The position numbers and the translations under genes were made by a program. This document shows, in pieces, positions 17,954-25,439 of a DNA stretch of 64,000 nt. The stretch is from an uncultured Oscillospiraceae bacterium (GTDB lineage: Bacteria > Bacillota > Clostridia > Oscillospirales > Oscillospiraceae), in assembly GCA_949878425.1 (NCBI GenBank), contig CATLAL010000001.1, forward strand, positions 62,001-126,000, given 5' to 3'. Each line of letters starts with the position of its first letter. The stretch's first letter is position 1. The notes beneath the pieces were generated by a model. That model had not been told where the DNA came from. It worked only from the letters and a program-made list of their open reading frames with translations, and searched no databases.

Positions 17954-18829
17954 CTATTCCTGAAGCATCTTGCGGTACTGCTTCGGGGATACGCCCTTTT
18001 TCTTTTTGAAGTCTCTGATAAATGCGGATACGCTGGGGAAGCCGTGCCGGTAGGCGATCTCCGTGATGGTGTCCTCCGTAACCGATACATCGCTCAAAGC
18101 CCGTTTAAAACGAATTTCACCGATGTATTGACCGGCGCTCCTGTTCAGATTGTCCTTAAACAGCCTGGACAGATAGGTGTACGAAATTCCAAACTGTTCA
18201 GCGATCACCCTCAGGCTCAAATCCTCGGCATAGTGCGCCTCCAAAAAGGCCAGGATGTGCGTCAGCTTTTCGCTCCTGACGCTCGCCTGGCCGGCGGACC
18301 GGACGGCGCAGTACTGAACGAGATACTCCACAAACCCGGTTAATAAGCTGCAAAGGATGTCCCTGTTTTTTTGCCGGTCCCCAAAATAGAGCTCAATGAT
18401 CAGATGCAGGATGGGCAGCAGCGCGTCCCTCCCTTTCTCATCCACGTCAAAGAAATACTCGTCGAAATCCGGCCAGCGCTCCCGCAGAAACTGATAGCTG
18501 ATCTGGACGGCGCAGCCCGTATACTCCCGGTCGGGGTGCGTCTCCTCCATACAGTGGACGTCCTTTGAGTTAATGACGTACAGCGTATTCTCCGGCAGGT
18601 AGATTCTTGTGCCGTTCAGAATGAGAAAACCGTCGGACTGGTTGGTGTAAATAATTTCGATGCTGCGGTGCCAGTGGTTGTCAATCAGCTTATCCGTCTC
18701 ACGCAGGCCGTAGTGCGCTCTCAGGTGAATTCCTTCTTTTTGCGGATAGAGAATCAGAAGGGGCACAAGCTCATAGCCGATGCTCTCATAGGCTACTTTT
18801 TGCCCCTGCTTGTAGCTTCCACGCAGCAT
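17954..18829 (-). CDS. AraC-family transcriptional regulator
   Basis: A 291-residue regulator with an N-terminal cupin-like sensing domain (HWHRSIEIIYTNQSDGFLILNG, INSKDVHCMEETHP) and a C-terminal double helix-turn-helix (LSLRVIAEQFGISYTYLSRLFKDN and ITEIAYRHGFPSVSAFIRDFKK, given in part). Such regulators usually bind sugars and control nearby catabolic genes. The start at 18829 has GGAG upstream; a longer in-frame extension crosses its own promoter and a MITE and is rejected. It is upstream of the secreted carboxylesterase on the same strand but separated by a terminator. Its promoter is nearly identical to that of the nuclease operon. Confidence 0.93.
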   Translation of the reverse strand: MLRGSYKQGQKVAYESIGYELVPLLILYPQKEGIHLRAHYGLRETDKLIDNHWHRSIEIIYTNQSDGFLILNGTRIYLPENTLYVINSKDVHCMEETHPDREYTGCAVQISYQFLRERWPDFDEYFFDVDEKGRDALLPILHLIIELYFGDRQKNRDILCSLLTGFVEYLVQYCAVRSAGQASVRSEKLTHILAFLEAHYAEDLSLRVIAEQFGISYTYLSRLFKDNLNRSAGQYIGEIRFKRALSDVSVTEDTITEIAYRHGFPSVSAFIRDFKKKKGVSPKQYRKMLQE

Positions 18830-18888
18830 ATTCCCACTCCATAGACCGCAATTCCAGGCCGCCCCCGCCGGTTGCTGGCCTGCCTCCC

Positions 18889-18917
18889 AGTATACCAGGT
18901 TTTCCGGCGTTTGACAA
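18889..18917 (-). promoter_or_regulatory. Promoter of the AraC-family gene
   Basis: On the minus strand TTGTCA (18912-18917), 17-bp spacer, TATACT (18889-18894). Confidence 0.8.
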
Positions 18918-18981
18918 CTCCGTGCGTCAAAAAAGCGGCCGCGCCGCGCCCGCAAATCCCTTGACAACGGGGCGTAGAATA

Positions 18982-19143
18982 GGGCCTGTTTGAAAAATGT
19001 TAACATGCCCAAACGGCGGGCCTTTTTCCGCCATGCATTGCCAATTTCCCTTGCAATACATCCAGTATTCCTGCGTCAAATTGGCTTCGCCTGGCGAAAA
19101 AATCCCTCGCTCTTGGGCATATTCCCATTGTTCAAACAGCGCC
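18982..19143. mobile_element. MITE-like element E2 (162 bp)
   Basis: Ends GGGCCTGTTTGAA and TTCAAACAGCGCC are inverted; TA lies at both borders (18980-18981, 19144-19145). The interior has the family core CTTGCAATACATCCAGTATT and AAAAATCCCTCG. Subterminal AACATGCCCAA / TTGGGCATATT also pair. It is non-coding and lies directly before the brnT remnant. Confidence 0.8.
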
Positions 19144-19148
19144 TAATT

Positions 19149-19431
19149 ATCAACACAATAAAATTTGAGTGGGACGGGAATAAGAACCGAATCAACCGGC
19201 GCAAGCACGGACTATCCTTTGACGAGGCAAAAGCGGTATTCTTATGATGAGGAAGCACTGGCGCGGGATGACCCTGAGCATTCAGAGGAGGAACGATTTG
19301 TCATACTCGGCCTTAGCAACAAGGCTAATCTGCTTGTGGCCTGTCGCTGCTGCCGCGCCTCAGGAACCGTAATCCGCATCATATCCGCCCGTAAGGCGAC
19401 CAAAACAGAGAGCAAATACTACAGAAGGTGA
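19149..19431 (+). pseudogene. brnT: BrnT-family toxin, frameshifted and start-less
   Basis: The first frame reads IKFEWDGNKNRINRRKHGLSF (19158 on), the second continues DEEALARDDPEHSEEERFVI ... ISARKATKTESKYYRR. Together they make a full BrnT ribonuclease toxin, but near 19240 one extra T (GTATTCTTATGATGAG where TTCTATGAT is expected) shifts the frame and creates a stop. No ATG, GTG or TTG lies in frame close to the family start; element E2 ends five bases before the readable part, so the start region was lost to it. The toxin is almost certainly inactive unless the frame slips. Confidence 0.85.
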
Positions 19432-19443
19432 GGCAGGCGCTCC

Positions 19444-19653
19444 ATGCGCGAAGAATATGATTTCTCAAACGCGAGAAAAAACCCCTACGCCGCCCAGCTC
19501 AAGCGGCAGATCACCATCAACATCGACGGCAGCGCCATCGACTATTTCAAGGCGCAGTCCGAAGCGGCGGGCATCCCCGATCAGACGCTGATCAGCCTGT
19601 ATCTGCGGGACTGCGCCGTCAACAAGCGGCAGCTGAAGCTCTCCTGGCAGTAG
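19444..19653 (+). CDS. brnA: BrnA-family antitoxin
   Basis: This 69-residue protein starts MREEYDFSNARKNPYAAQLK and has the BrnA/CopG-like signature ITINIDGSAIDYFKAQSEAAGIPDQTLISLYLRDC (quoted in pieces). BrnA dimers bind DNA by a ribbon-helix-helix fold and neutralise BrnT. It lies 12 bp after the broken toxin, the normal order, and keeps an intact frame. With brnT disrupted it is an orphan antitoxin; it may still act as a regulator or protect against related toxins (inference). Its promoter would have been upstream of brnT and is now replaced by element E2. Confidence 0.88.
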   Translation: MREEYDFSNARKNPYAAQLKRQITINIDGSAIDYFKAQSEAAGIPDQTLISLYLRDCAVNKRQLKLSWQ

Positions 19654-19675
19654 GAGGGGTCGGGGCGGAAAGCGG

Positions 19676-19711
19676 CGCCCTCCCCGGGCCGCGCAGGGCC
19701 CGGGGAGGGCG
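19676..19711. terminator. Strong hairpin between brnA and the small minus-strand gene
   Basis: A 15-bp perfect G+C-rich stem (19676-19690 with 19697-19711), loop of six bases. It may serve convergent transcripts from both sides. Confidence 0.75.
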
Positions 19712-19730
19712 GTTCATTCTTCCTATTATC

Positions 19731-19889
19731 CTATAGGTCGTCCGCGTCCTGTACCGGCGTCTCGTCCGGGTCCGCCGGGGTGCCGGTCCAGCTGCCCTGG
19801 GGGTCCGTCTTGGCGGACTGCCAGACGGTCAGATCCATGGCCTTCTCCATGGGCCGGCTCCCGGGGCGCTTTTGCTCCTTGTCCCGCAT
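19731..19889 (-). CDS. Small conserved acidic protein, 52 residues
   Basis: The reading starts MRDKEQKRPGSRPMEKAMDL and ends with PQGSWTGTPADPDETPVQDADDL. The C-terminal pattern GSWTG.P.D...PVQDADDL recurs in short proteins of many Clostridia as far as I remember; no function is known to me. The start has an excellent RBS (GAGGAGGGAGG). It has no membrane segment and is highly charged and proline-rich, so it is likely unstructured. It precedes the strong hairpin and stands alone on its strand. Confidence 0.7.
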   Translation of the reverse strand: MRDKEQKRPGSRPMEKAMDLTVWQSAKTDPQGSWTGTPADPDETPVQDADDL

Positions 19890-19954
19890 CGCGCTGCCTC
19901 CCTCCTCTTTGGATGAAGGTAGTGTGCCCGGATCCGGGGAAATTACCGCCGGCG

Positions 19955-20407
19955 TCAGCGCTGCTCCACCGCGGCCTTGGGCCGGACGATGAGCTTGACG
20001 CCCTCCATCCAGACCACCTCGGCCATGTCCCCCGCCGCGATCACCTCGCCGTCCGCGCTTCTGGCGGTCCAGGTCTTTCCGTCGGCGTAGACCGCGCCGG
20101 AGGGCACGGCGTTATTGATCTCCTCCGTCACCCGGACGGCGGCGCCCAGCAGCCGGTCCGCGTTGGTGGGGACAAAGCGGGGCTCCAGGAACCGCTCCGC
20201 CAGAGGCCGCAGAGCGGCCACCGCGGCCAGGGACACCGCCACGAAGAGCAGCAGCTGGCCGGTGAGGGTCAGCCCGCCGTAGGCCGCGAACACGGCGGCC
20301 AGGGCCCCCACGGCGAACCACACCGACACCAGGGCCCGGGTGCCCGCCTCCAGAAAGGCGAAAAAGGCCACCGCGCCCAGCCAGCTCCAGACCATCACGT
20401 TTACCAT
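19955..20407 (-). CDS. NfeD-like membrane protein
   Basis: A 150-residue protein with three hydrophobic segments in the N-terminal half (VWSWLGAVAFFAFLEAG, VWFAVGALAAVFAAYGG, LLLFVAVSLAAVAAL) and a soluble OB-fold-like C-terminal domain (AVRVTEEINNAVPSGAVYADG, IAAGDMAEVVWMEGVKLIV), the NfeD short-form layout. These proteins work with flotillin-type membrane proteins or as accessory membrane factors; no flotillin gene is in the window. The start at 20407 has AAGGAGG upstream. The HD-domain gene ends 31 bp upstream, so both are probably one operon. Confidence 0.88.
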   Translation of the reverse strand: MVNVMVWSWLGAVAFFAFLEAGTRALVSVWFAVGALAAVFAAYGGLTLTGQLLLFVAVSLAAVAALRPLAERFLEPRFVPTNADRLLGAAVRVTEEINNAVPSGAVYADGKTWTARSADGEVIAAGDMAEVVWMEGVKLIVRPKAAVEQR

Positions 20408-20438
20408 GGGACACCTCCTTGTCTCCGGCGGCCTGCGC

Positions 20439-20978
20439 CTACCTGCTCCGGGCCGCCCGTCCCGGCGCCACATACCGGCGGCAGAGGGCCTTGGCGTGCC
20501 AGCCCACGGTCTCCCCCATCTCCTTGGAGGCCACCAGCTTATCCGCCAGGGTCAGCACCCAGGCCTCGGAGCTCCTGGGCATGTGGGCCAGGGGGAACAT
20601 GTGGCAGGCGATGGCCGCTTTCTGCCGCTCGTCCAGGCCGAAGAGCCGGGCCGCCCGGCGGGCGGCGTGGGGGCCGTGGATAAAGGCGTGCATGTGCCGC
20701 AGCCGCTTCCAGCCGGAGTAGCGGCTCATATAGCGGCGGTGCCGCTCGCTCTGCCAGTCGTAGCCAAAAAAGTCGTGGAGCAGCGCCGCCCGGGTCACCG
20801 CCCGGACCCGGTCCTCCCGCATGTGGAAGGCCCGGGCCAGCCGCCAGGCGCACTTCGCCGTGTCTACCGAGTGGATGTACAGGGAGTTGTCCCCGCCGTG
20901 GTGGGGACAGTCCCGCAGGGCCAGGAAAAGCGGGTGGGTCATAATGTCCGCCGTCATTGCCTGAAAACTTGTCTGCAA
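20439..20978 (-). CDS. HD-domain phosphohydrolase
   Basis: The 179-residue protein has the HD metal-binding signature: His at LYIHSVDTAKCA, the HD pair in RAALLHDFFGYDW, later His in HGPHAARRA and Asp in VLTLADKLVASKE. This resembles the short phosphohydrolases near competence/YfbR groups; the substrate is unknown. The start is a TTG at 20978 with AGGAGA eight bases upstream; the ATG at 20957 has no RBS. It is the first gene of an operon with the NfeD-like gene and has a clear promoter at 21038-21066. Confidence 0.88.
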   Translation of the reverse strand: MQTSFQAMTADIMTHPLFLALRDCPHHGGDNSLYIHSVDTAKCAWRLARAFHMREDRVRAVTRAALLHDFFGYDWQSERHRRYMSRYSGWKRLRHMHAFIHGPHAARRAARLFGLDERQKAAIACHMFPLAHMPRSSEAWVLTLADKLVASKEMGETVGWHAKALCRRYVAPGRAARSR

Positions 20979-21037
20979 AAAAATGTCTCCTCTCCATCCG
21001 CGCCGCCGCAGGCGGCATTGCTGCCGATTCTGCCTCT

Positions 21038-21066
21038 ATTATAGTCCCGGCGGGAGGGGGATGCAA
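21038..21066 (-). promoter_or_regulatory. Promoter of the HD-nfeD operon
   Basis: On the minus strand TTGCAT (21061-21066) and TATAAT (21038-21043) are 17 bp apart, 60 bp from the start. Confidence 0.7.
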
Positions 21067-21226
21067 GTGGAAATTGCGGGCAGGAGGCTTAAGATTTTCT
21101 TGCGGCGGGACAGGCGGCCCCCTATTCCGGCGGCAAAAGATTGCTTTTTGCCGGAAGCTGGGCTATTCTAAGGGCAGGAAAGAACGATCCTTCAGCGCTG
21201 CCCCGCGGCGCTGTTCTCTTTTTCCC

Positions 21227-21952
21227 TCACCCCTCCCGCATCCTCCGCCGGAAGGCGGCCACAGCCGCCAGCAGCGCGCAGGCGGCCCAGAGGGAGGTCC
21301 ACAGCAGGCTGGGCGCGGCGGCGGCCAGGTCCCCCGCCAGGGCGGCCCGTCCGGCGTCGGTGGCCTGCTTGAAGGGGAGCGCGCCGGCAACAGCGCTGAA
21401 GGCGCCCCCCACCAGGTCCACGTCGAACCACGCGCCGGAGAGCAGCGCCGCCAGATTGGTCAGCAGGGCCCCGCACAGCCCGCCCACCTGCCTGTCGCTG
21501 AAGAGGGACCCGCACAGCAGGCCCAGCGCGATGAAGAACACATCCGCCGGCAGCAGCGCCGCCAGGGCCGCCAGCAGGTTCCACCCCGGCCGCAGGCCCA
21601 AACAGCAGGCCGTCAGGTAGCACAGGGCGCTCTGGACCAGGCACATGGGCAGCAGGGGCAGGGTGTAGCCCAGGATGAAGTCCCGGGCGGAGAGGGGCGT
21701 GGAGAAGAGCCGGGTCAGAAAGGCGCTGGCGCGGTCCTTGGAAATCAGCGTGGCGGAGAAGAGGGTGAAAAAGCTCAGGCCGAACATGGCAATGCCCGGG
21801 GTTAGACGGTCGATGGGGAACTGCTCCACCGGGATGTTGGCCTGGATGGCGGTCAGCAGCAGGAGCAGCGCCAGGGGGAAGCCCAGGCCGAAGCCCAGGT
21901 TCACCGGGTCCCGGAGGATCTCCCGGGTGTTGCGCAGGGAAAAAATGCCCAT
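21227..21952 (-). CDS. ABC-2 type transporter permease
   Basis: A 241-residue integral membrane protein with about six hydrophobic segments (LGFGLGFPLALLLLLTAI, IAMFGLSFFTLFSATLIS, ILGYTLPLLPMCLVQSA, LLAALAALLPADVFFIALG and others), as in ABC-2 permeases that export drugs, lipids or peptides. Its ATG overlaps the stop of the ATPase gene in TGATG, so the two are coupled. It lacks a recognisable resistance or bacteriocin signature, so the substrate is unknown. Confidence 0.9.
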   Translation of the reverse strand: MGIFSLRNTREILRDPVNLGFGLGFPLALLLLLTAIQANIPVEQFPIDRLTPGIAMFGLSFFTLFSATLISKDRASAFLTRLFSTPLSARDFILGYTLPLLPMCLVQSALCYLTACCLGLRPGWNLLAALAALLPADVFFIALGLLCGSLFSDRQVGGLCGALLTNLAALLSGAWFDVDLVGGAFSAVAGALPFKQATDAGRAALAGDLAAAAPSLLWTSLWAACALLAAVAAFRRRMREG

Positions 21953-22677
21953 CACGCCGCCCCCCTTCCCGCCGCCAGGGCCACGAAGGCGTCCTCAAAG
22001 CGGTCCGTACCCGCCAGGGCCTTCAGCTCCTCCGGCGTGCCCACGGCCCGCAGGCGGCCCTCCACCAGAATCCCCACCCGGTCCGCCAGGGCCTCCGCCT
22101 CCTCCAGATAGTGGGTGGTGAGGACCACGGTGGTCCGGCCCTTCAGGCCCCGGACCACCTCCCACAGCTCCCGCCGGGCCAGCACGTCCAGGCCCAGGGT
22201 GGGCTCGTCCAGAAACAGGATCTCCGGGTCCGCCACGAGGGCCATGGCGATGCTCAGCCGCCGCTGCCAGCCCCCGGAGAGGACCCTGGCCCGGCGCCTG
22301 GCCTCCCCCTCCAGCCCCAGCTCCGCCAGGACTCGCCTCCGCCGCGCCCGGGGGTCCCCGGCTCCGCAGACCCCCGCCATCAGCTCCAGATTCTCCTCCA
22401 CCGTCAGGTTGGGGGCCACGGCGGTCTCCTGGGGGGAGACGCCGATCCTCCGTTTCACCGCCCGGGGGGCGGCTGAGATGCTGTCCCCCAGCAGCAGGGC
22501 GTCGCCCCCGTCGGGCCGGAGGAGGCAGGAGAGCATCTTGATGGCCGTGGACTTCCCCGCCCCGTTGACCCCCAGCAGGGCGAAGAGCTCCCCCCGCTCA
22601 ACGGTGAGATTCAGCCGGTCCACCGCCGCCTTTTCGCCGTAGCGCTTGGTGAGGCCCCTGGTCTCAATGGCCGTCAT
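21952..22677 (-). CDS. ABC transporter ATP-binding protein
   Basis: The 241-residue ATPase has Walker A LGVNGAGKSTAIKML (about 39-48), Q-loop IGVSPQETAVAPNLT, signature VLSGGWQRRLS, Walker B ILFLDEPTLGLD and switch His in LTTHYLEEAE. It belongs to the ABC-2 exporter type (ABC-A/DRI group). Its true start is at 22677, overlapping the AbrB stop by four bases (ATGA); the long in-frame upstream extension is shadow reading of the AbrB gene. It powers the permease encoded next. Confidence 0.95.
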   Translation of the reverse strand: MTAIETRGLTKRYGEKAAVDRLNLTVERGELFALLGVNGAGKSTAIKMLSCLLRPDGGDALLLGDSISAAPRAVKRRIGVSPQETAVAPNLTVEENLELMAGVCGAGDPRARRRRVLAELGLEGEARRRARVLSGGWQRRLSIAMALVADPEILFLDEPTLGLDVLARRELWEVVRGLKGRTTVVLTTHYLEEAEALADRVGILVEGRLRAVGTPEELKALAGTDRFEDAFVALAAGRGAA

Positions 22678-22913
22678 GGCTGCTCCCTCTCCTTTTTCTC
22701 CTGCTCCGCAAAGCCGGCGGCCTGGCTGGCCAGATCCAGAAATCCGGCGTTGTCCACAATAGCGATCCCCCGCTTCTGGTCCGCCAGCAGCAGCAGCATG
22801 TCCCCGGGCTCGATGCCGAACATCTCCCGCACCTCCTTTGGGATGACAATCTGTCCCTTCTCCCCCACCTTGACGGAGCTCATGAACTTGTCCTTCGGCA
22901 GCTTTACCGCCAT
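22674..22913 (-). CDS. AbrB/SpoVT-family DNA-binding regulator
   Basis: A 79-residue swapped-hairpin protein: VKVGEKGQIVIPKEVREMFGIEPGDMLLLL is the AbrB/MazE-like domain (residues about 13-45), followed by a charged tail. Such short proteins repress their own operon by binding as dimers. It is the first gene of the abrB-ABC exporter operon, so it probably senses or gates expression of the exporter. The RBS AAGGAGG and a strong promoter (TTGACA-17-TATAAA) precede it. Confidence 0.92.
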   Translation of the reverse strand: MAVKLPKDKFMSSVKVGEKGQIVIPKEVREMFGIEPGDMLLLLADQKRGIAIVDNAGFLDLASQAAGFAEQEKKEREQP

Positions 22914-22954
22914 GACTTTTCCTCCTTATTTTAATAGTAAGAATTGTATAACTT

Positions 22955-22983
22955 TTTATACCACAGGTGAGGCCGCCTGTCAA
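22955..22983 (-). promoter_or_regulatory. Promoter of the abrB-ABC exporter operon
   Basis: On the minus strand TTGACA (22978-22983) and TATAAA (22955-22960), spacing 17 bp. An inverted AT-rich stretch GAATTGTATAAC ... between promoter and RBS could be the operator. Confidence 0.75.
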
Positions 22984-23017
22984 GGGGGGATTTTGCTTAT
23001 ATCCCGCCAGCCCGCAA

Positions 23018-23079
23018 GCGCCTATCTGCCCGGCAGCCCCGGGGCCTGCGGGGCCCGGGGCTGCCGGGCAGATAGGCGC
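23018..23079. repeat. Perfect palindromic repeat upstream of metG
   Basis: Arms of 25 bp (23018-23042 and 23055-23079, starting GCGCCTATCTGCCCGG) with a 12-base loop. The outer bases CGCCTATCT/AGATAGGCG match the repeat before secA, and in both cases the repeat ends 22-25 bp before the -35 box. Confidence 0.85.
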
Positions 23080-23100
23080 CCCCCGGAAAAAATCTCACTC

Positions 23101-23129
23101 TTGTCAAGGGCGGGATTTTTTGGTATAGT
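23101..23129 (+). promoter_or_regulatory. Promoter of metG
   Basis: TTGTCA at 23101-23106, 17-bp spacer, TATAGT at 23124-23129; start codon 50 bp downstream. No T-box is visible. Confidence 0.8.
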
Positions 23130-23178
23130 AAGGCATACAAAAAGCAGGGAATCTGCAAATTCTCGGAGGATAAAAGCA

Positions 23179-25155
23179 ATGGAAACAAAGCGCTTCTATA
23201 TTACGACGCCCATCTACTACCCCTCGGGAAAGCTCCACATCGGCCACGCCTACTGCACTGTGGCCACCGACGCCATGGCCCGGTACAAGCGGCTCCAGGG
23301 CTATGAGGTGATGTTCCTCACCGGCACCGACGAGCACGGCCAGAAGATCGAGGACAAGGCCCGGGAGGCCGGCGTCCCCCCCCAGCAGTTCGTGGACAGT
23401 ATTGTCACCGCCCCCGGCGGGGTGCTGGACCTGTGGAAGCTGATGAACATCCGGTACGACCGCTTCATCCGCACTACCGACGGCTACCACGCCGCCGCCA
23501 TCCAGAAGATCTTCCGGAAAATGTACGAAAAGGGCGACATCTACAAGGGCGCCTATACGGGCAAGTACTGCAAGCCCTGCGAGAGCTTCTGGACTGAGAG
23601 CCAGCTGAAGGACGGCAAGTGCCCCGACTGCGGCCGGGAGGTGGCGGACGCCCAGGAGGAGGCCTACTTCTTCCGGGCCTCCAGGTATGCGGACCGGGTC
23701 CGGGACCTGCTCTTAAACACGGATTTCCTGGAGCCCAAAAGCCGGGTCCATGAGATGGTCAACAACTTCATCGACTGCGAGGGGGGCCTCCAGGACCTGT
23801 GCGTATCCCGCACCAGCTTCACCTGGGGCGTGCCGGTGGACTTTGATCCGGGCCACGTGGTCTACGTGTGGCTGGACGCGCTCTTCAACTATATGACCGC
23901 TCTGGGGTATCAAAACGATACCTACAACGATCTGGAAAAGTTCTGGCCTGCGGACGTCCACTTTGTGGGCAAGGAGATCGTCCGGTTCCACGCCATCTAC
24001 TGGCCCGCCTTCCTCATGAGCCTGGACCTGCCCCTGCCCAAGAAGGTCTACGGCCACGGCTGGCTCAACTTCAACGGCGACAAGATGTCGAAGTCCAAGG
24101 GCAACGTGGTGGACCCCTACCTGCTCTCGGAGCGCTACGGCGTGGACGCCCTGCGGTTCTTCGTACTGCGGACCTTCCCCTTCGGGTCCGACGGCAACTT
24201 CACCAACGAGCTGCTCATCCAGACCATCAACACGGACCTGGCCAACGACCTGGGCAACCTGGTCAGCCGCACCGCCGCCATGGCGGAGAAGTACTTCGGC
24301 GGGACGCTGCCGGAGGACCGGCGGGCCGACCCCGCTCTGGATGACGCCCTGATCTCCCTAGCCGGGGGGCTTCGGAGCCGGTACGGGGGGCAGATGGAGA
24401 AGTTCCAGTTCCAGAACGCCCTGGAGGAGGTCTTTAAGGTCATTGCGCGGGCCAACAAGTATATTGACGAGAACGCCCCCTGGGCCCTGGCCAAGGACAT
24501 GGAGGCCAACGGCGTCCGGCTGGGAACGGTGCTCTACAACCTGCTGGAGACGGTGCGCATCTGCACGGTGCTGCTGACCCCCTTCATGCCGGAGAGCTGT
24601 GAGGAAATTTTTGCCCAGATCGGCGCGGGAGCCGATGCCCAAACCTGGGACAGCGCGGCCCGGTGGGGCGTGCTGCCCGCCCAGGTCCAGGTCCGCAAGG
24701 GGAAGAACCTGTTCCCCCGCATCGACATGGCCAAGGAGCTGGCCGAGCTGGAGCGCCTCCAGGAGGCGGCCAAAAAGGCCGCCCTGCCCGCCCTGGAGAT
24801 CGAGCCCCCGGCGGCGGAGCAGGTGGATTTCGACACCTTCTGCAAGTCCGACTTCCGGGCGGTGAAGGTGACGGACTGCCAGCGGGTGAAGAAGTCTGAC
24901 AAGCTCCTGAAATTCACCCTGGACGACGGCACCGGCACGCCCCGGCAGATTCTCTCCGGCATCGCCAAGTGGTACCAGCCGGAGGATTTGATCGGCAAGA
25001 CCCTGGTGGCCATCGTGAACCTGCCTCCCCGGAAGATGATGGGCCAGGAGAGCCAGGGTATGCTGCTCTCCGCCGTCCACACCGAGGCCGGGGAGGAGAA
25101 GCTGAACCTTATTGTGGTGGACGACGCCATTCCCGCCGGGGCCAAGCTCTGTTAG
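23179..25155 (+). CDS. metG: Methionyl-tRNA synthetase
   Basis: This 658-residue class-I synthetase charges tRNA-Met. Visible are the HIGH motif (LHIGHAYCTV, about 19-27), the zinc knuckle CKPCESFW ... CPDCG (about 129-152), KMSKSKGNVV (about 300), an anticodon-binding helical domain, and a C-terminal EMAP/tRNA-binding domain (FDTFCKSDFRAVKV, about 545 on) used for dimerisation. The start at 23179 with CGGAGGA is chosen over a long upstream extension that crosses the promoter. A 62-bp palindrome precedes the promoter. Codon use is that of the neighbours. Confidence 0.98.
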   Translation: METKRFYITTPIYYPSGKLHIGHAYCTVATDAMARYKRLQGYEVMFLTGTDEHGQKIEDKAREAGVPPQQFVDSIVTAPGGVLDLWKLMNIRYDRFIRTTDGYHAAAIQKIFRKMYEKGDIYKGAYTGKYCKPCESFWTESQLKDGKCPDCGREVADAQEEAYFFRASRYADRVRDLLLNTDFLEPKSRVHEMVNNFIDCEGGLQDLCVSRTSFTWGVPVDFDPGHVVYVWLDALFNYMTALGYQNDTYNDLEKFWPADVHFVGKEIVRFHAIYWPAFLMSLDLPLPKKVYGHGWLNFNGDKMSKSKGNVVDPYLLSERYGVDALRFFVLRTFPFGSDGNFTNELLIQTINTDLANDLGNLVSRTAAMAEKYFGGTLPEDRRADPALDDALISLAGGLRSRYGGQMEKFQFQNALEEVFKVIARANKYIDENAPWALAKDMEANGVRLGTVLYNLLETVRICTVLLTPFMPESCEEIFAQIGAGADAQTWDSAARWGVLPAQVQVRKGKNLFPRIDMAKELAELERLQEAAKKAALPALEIEPPAAEQVDFDTFCKSDFRAVKVTDCQRVKKSDKLLKFTLDDGTGTPRQILSGIAKWYQPEDLIGKTLVAIVNLPPRKMMGQESQGMLLSAVHTEAGEEKLNLIVVDDAIPAGAKLC

Positions 25156-25439
25156 GCGGTAATGACAGACCCCAGCGAAGCCCAATTCCGCCCCAAAGTC
25201 ACCAAGGCAGCAATACCGTAAATAAAGTTGATAAAGTAAAGTTTAGGGCCGCCCCCTGGGGCCGTCATTGGGCTTCGCCCAACGACAGGCCCGGCAGCGC
25301 AAGCGCTGCCCGGGCGGTGGGGTCTGGGGCAACGCCCGGCGGGCTACCTAAGCGGCGGGCAGCAGGGGTAATGCGGAAAGGGGAGAGGCGGCGCTCGCGC
25401 CGCCTCTCCCCTTGCGTCTTTTTTTCGCGCTCCCGCCGC
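25156..25439. other. Intergenic region with shared repeat and terminator
   Basis: Holds CGTCATTGGGCTTCGCCCAA (25262-25281) followed by CGACAGGCCCGGC, a sequence repeated at 34921-34954 and partly, in reverse, near 29065-29085. The second half is a strong hairpin, 25380-25411, with seven T residues at 25419-25425, serving metG and perhaps the convergent solute-binding gene. No gene is seen. Confidence 0.75.
25380..25425 (+). terminator. Intrinsic terminator after metG
   Basis: Stem GGGGAGAGGCGGCG with its complement, then CTTGCG and a T7 run. Confidence 0.85.
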
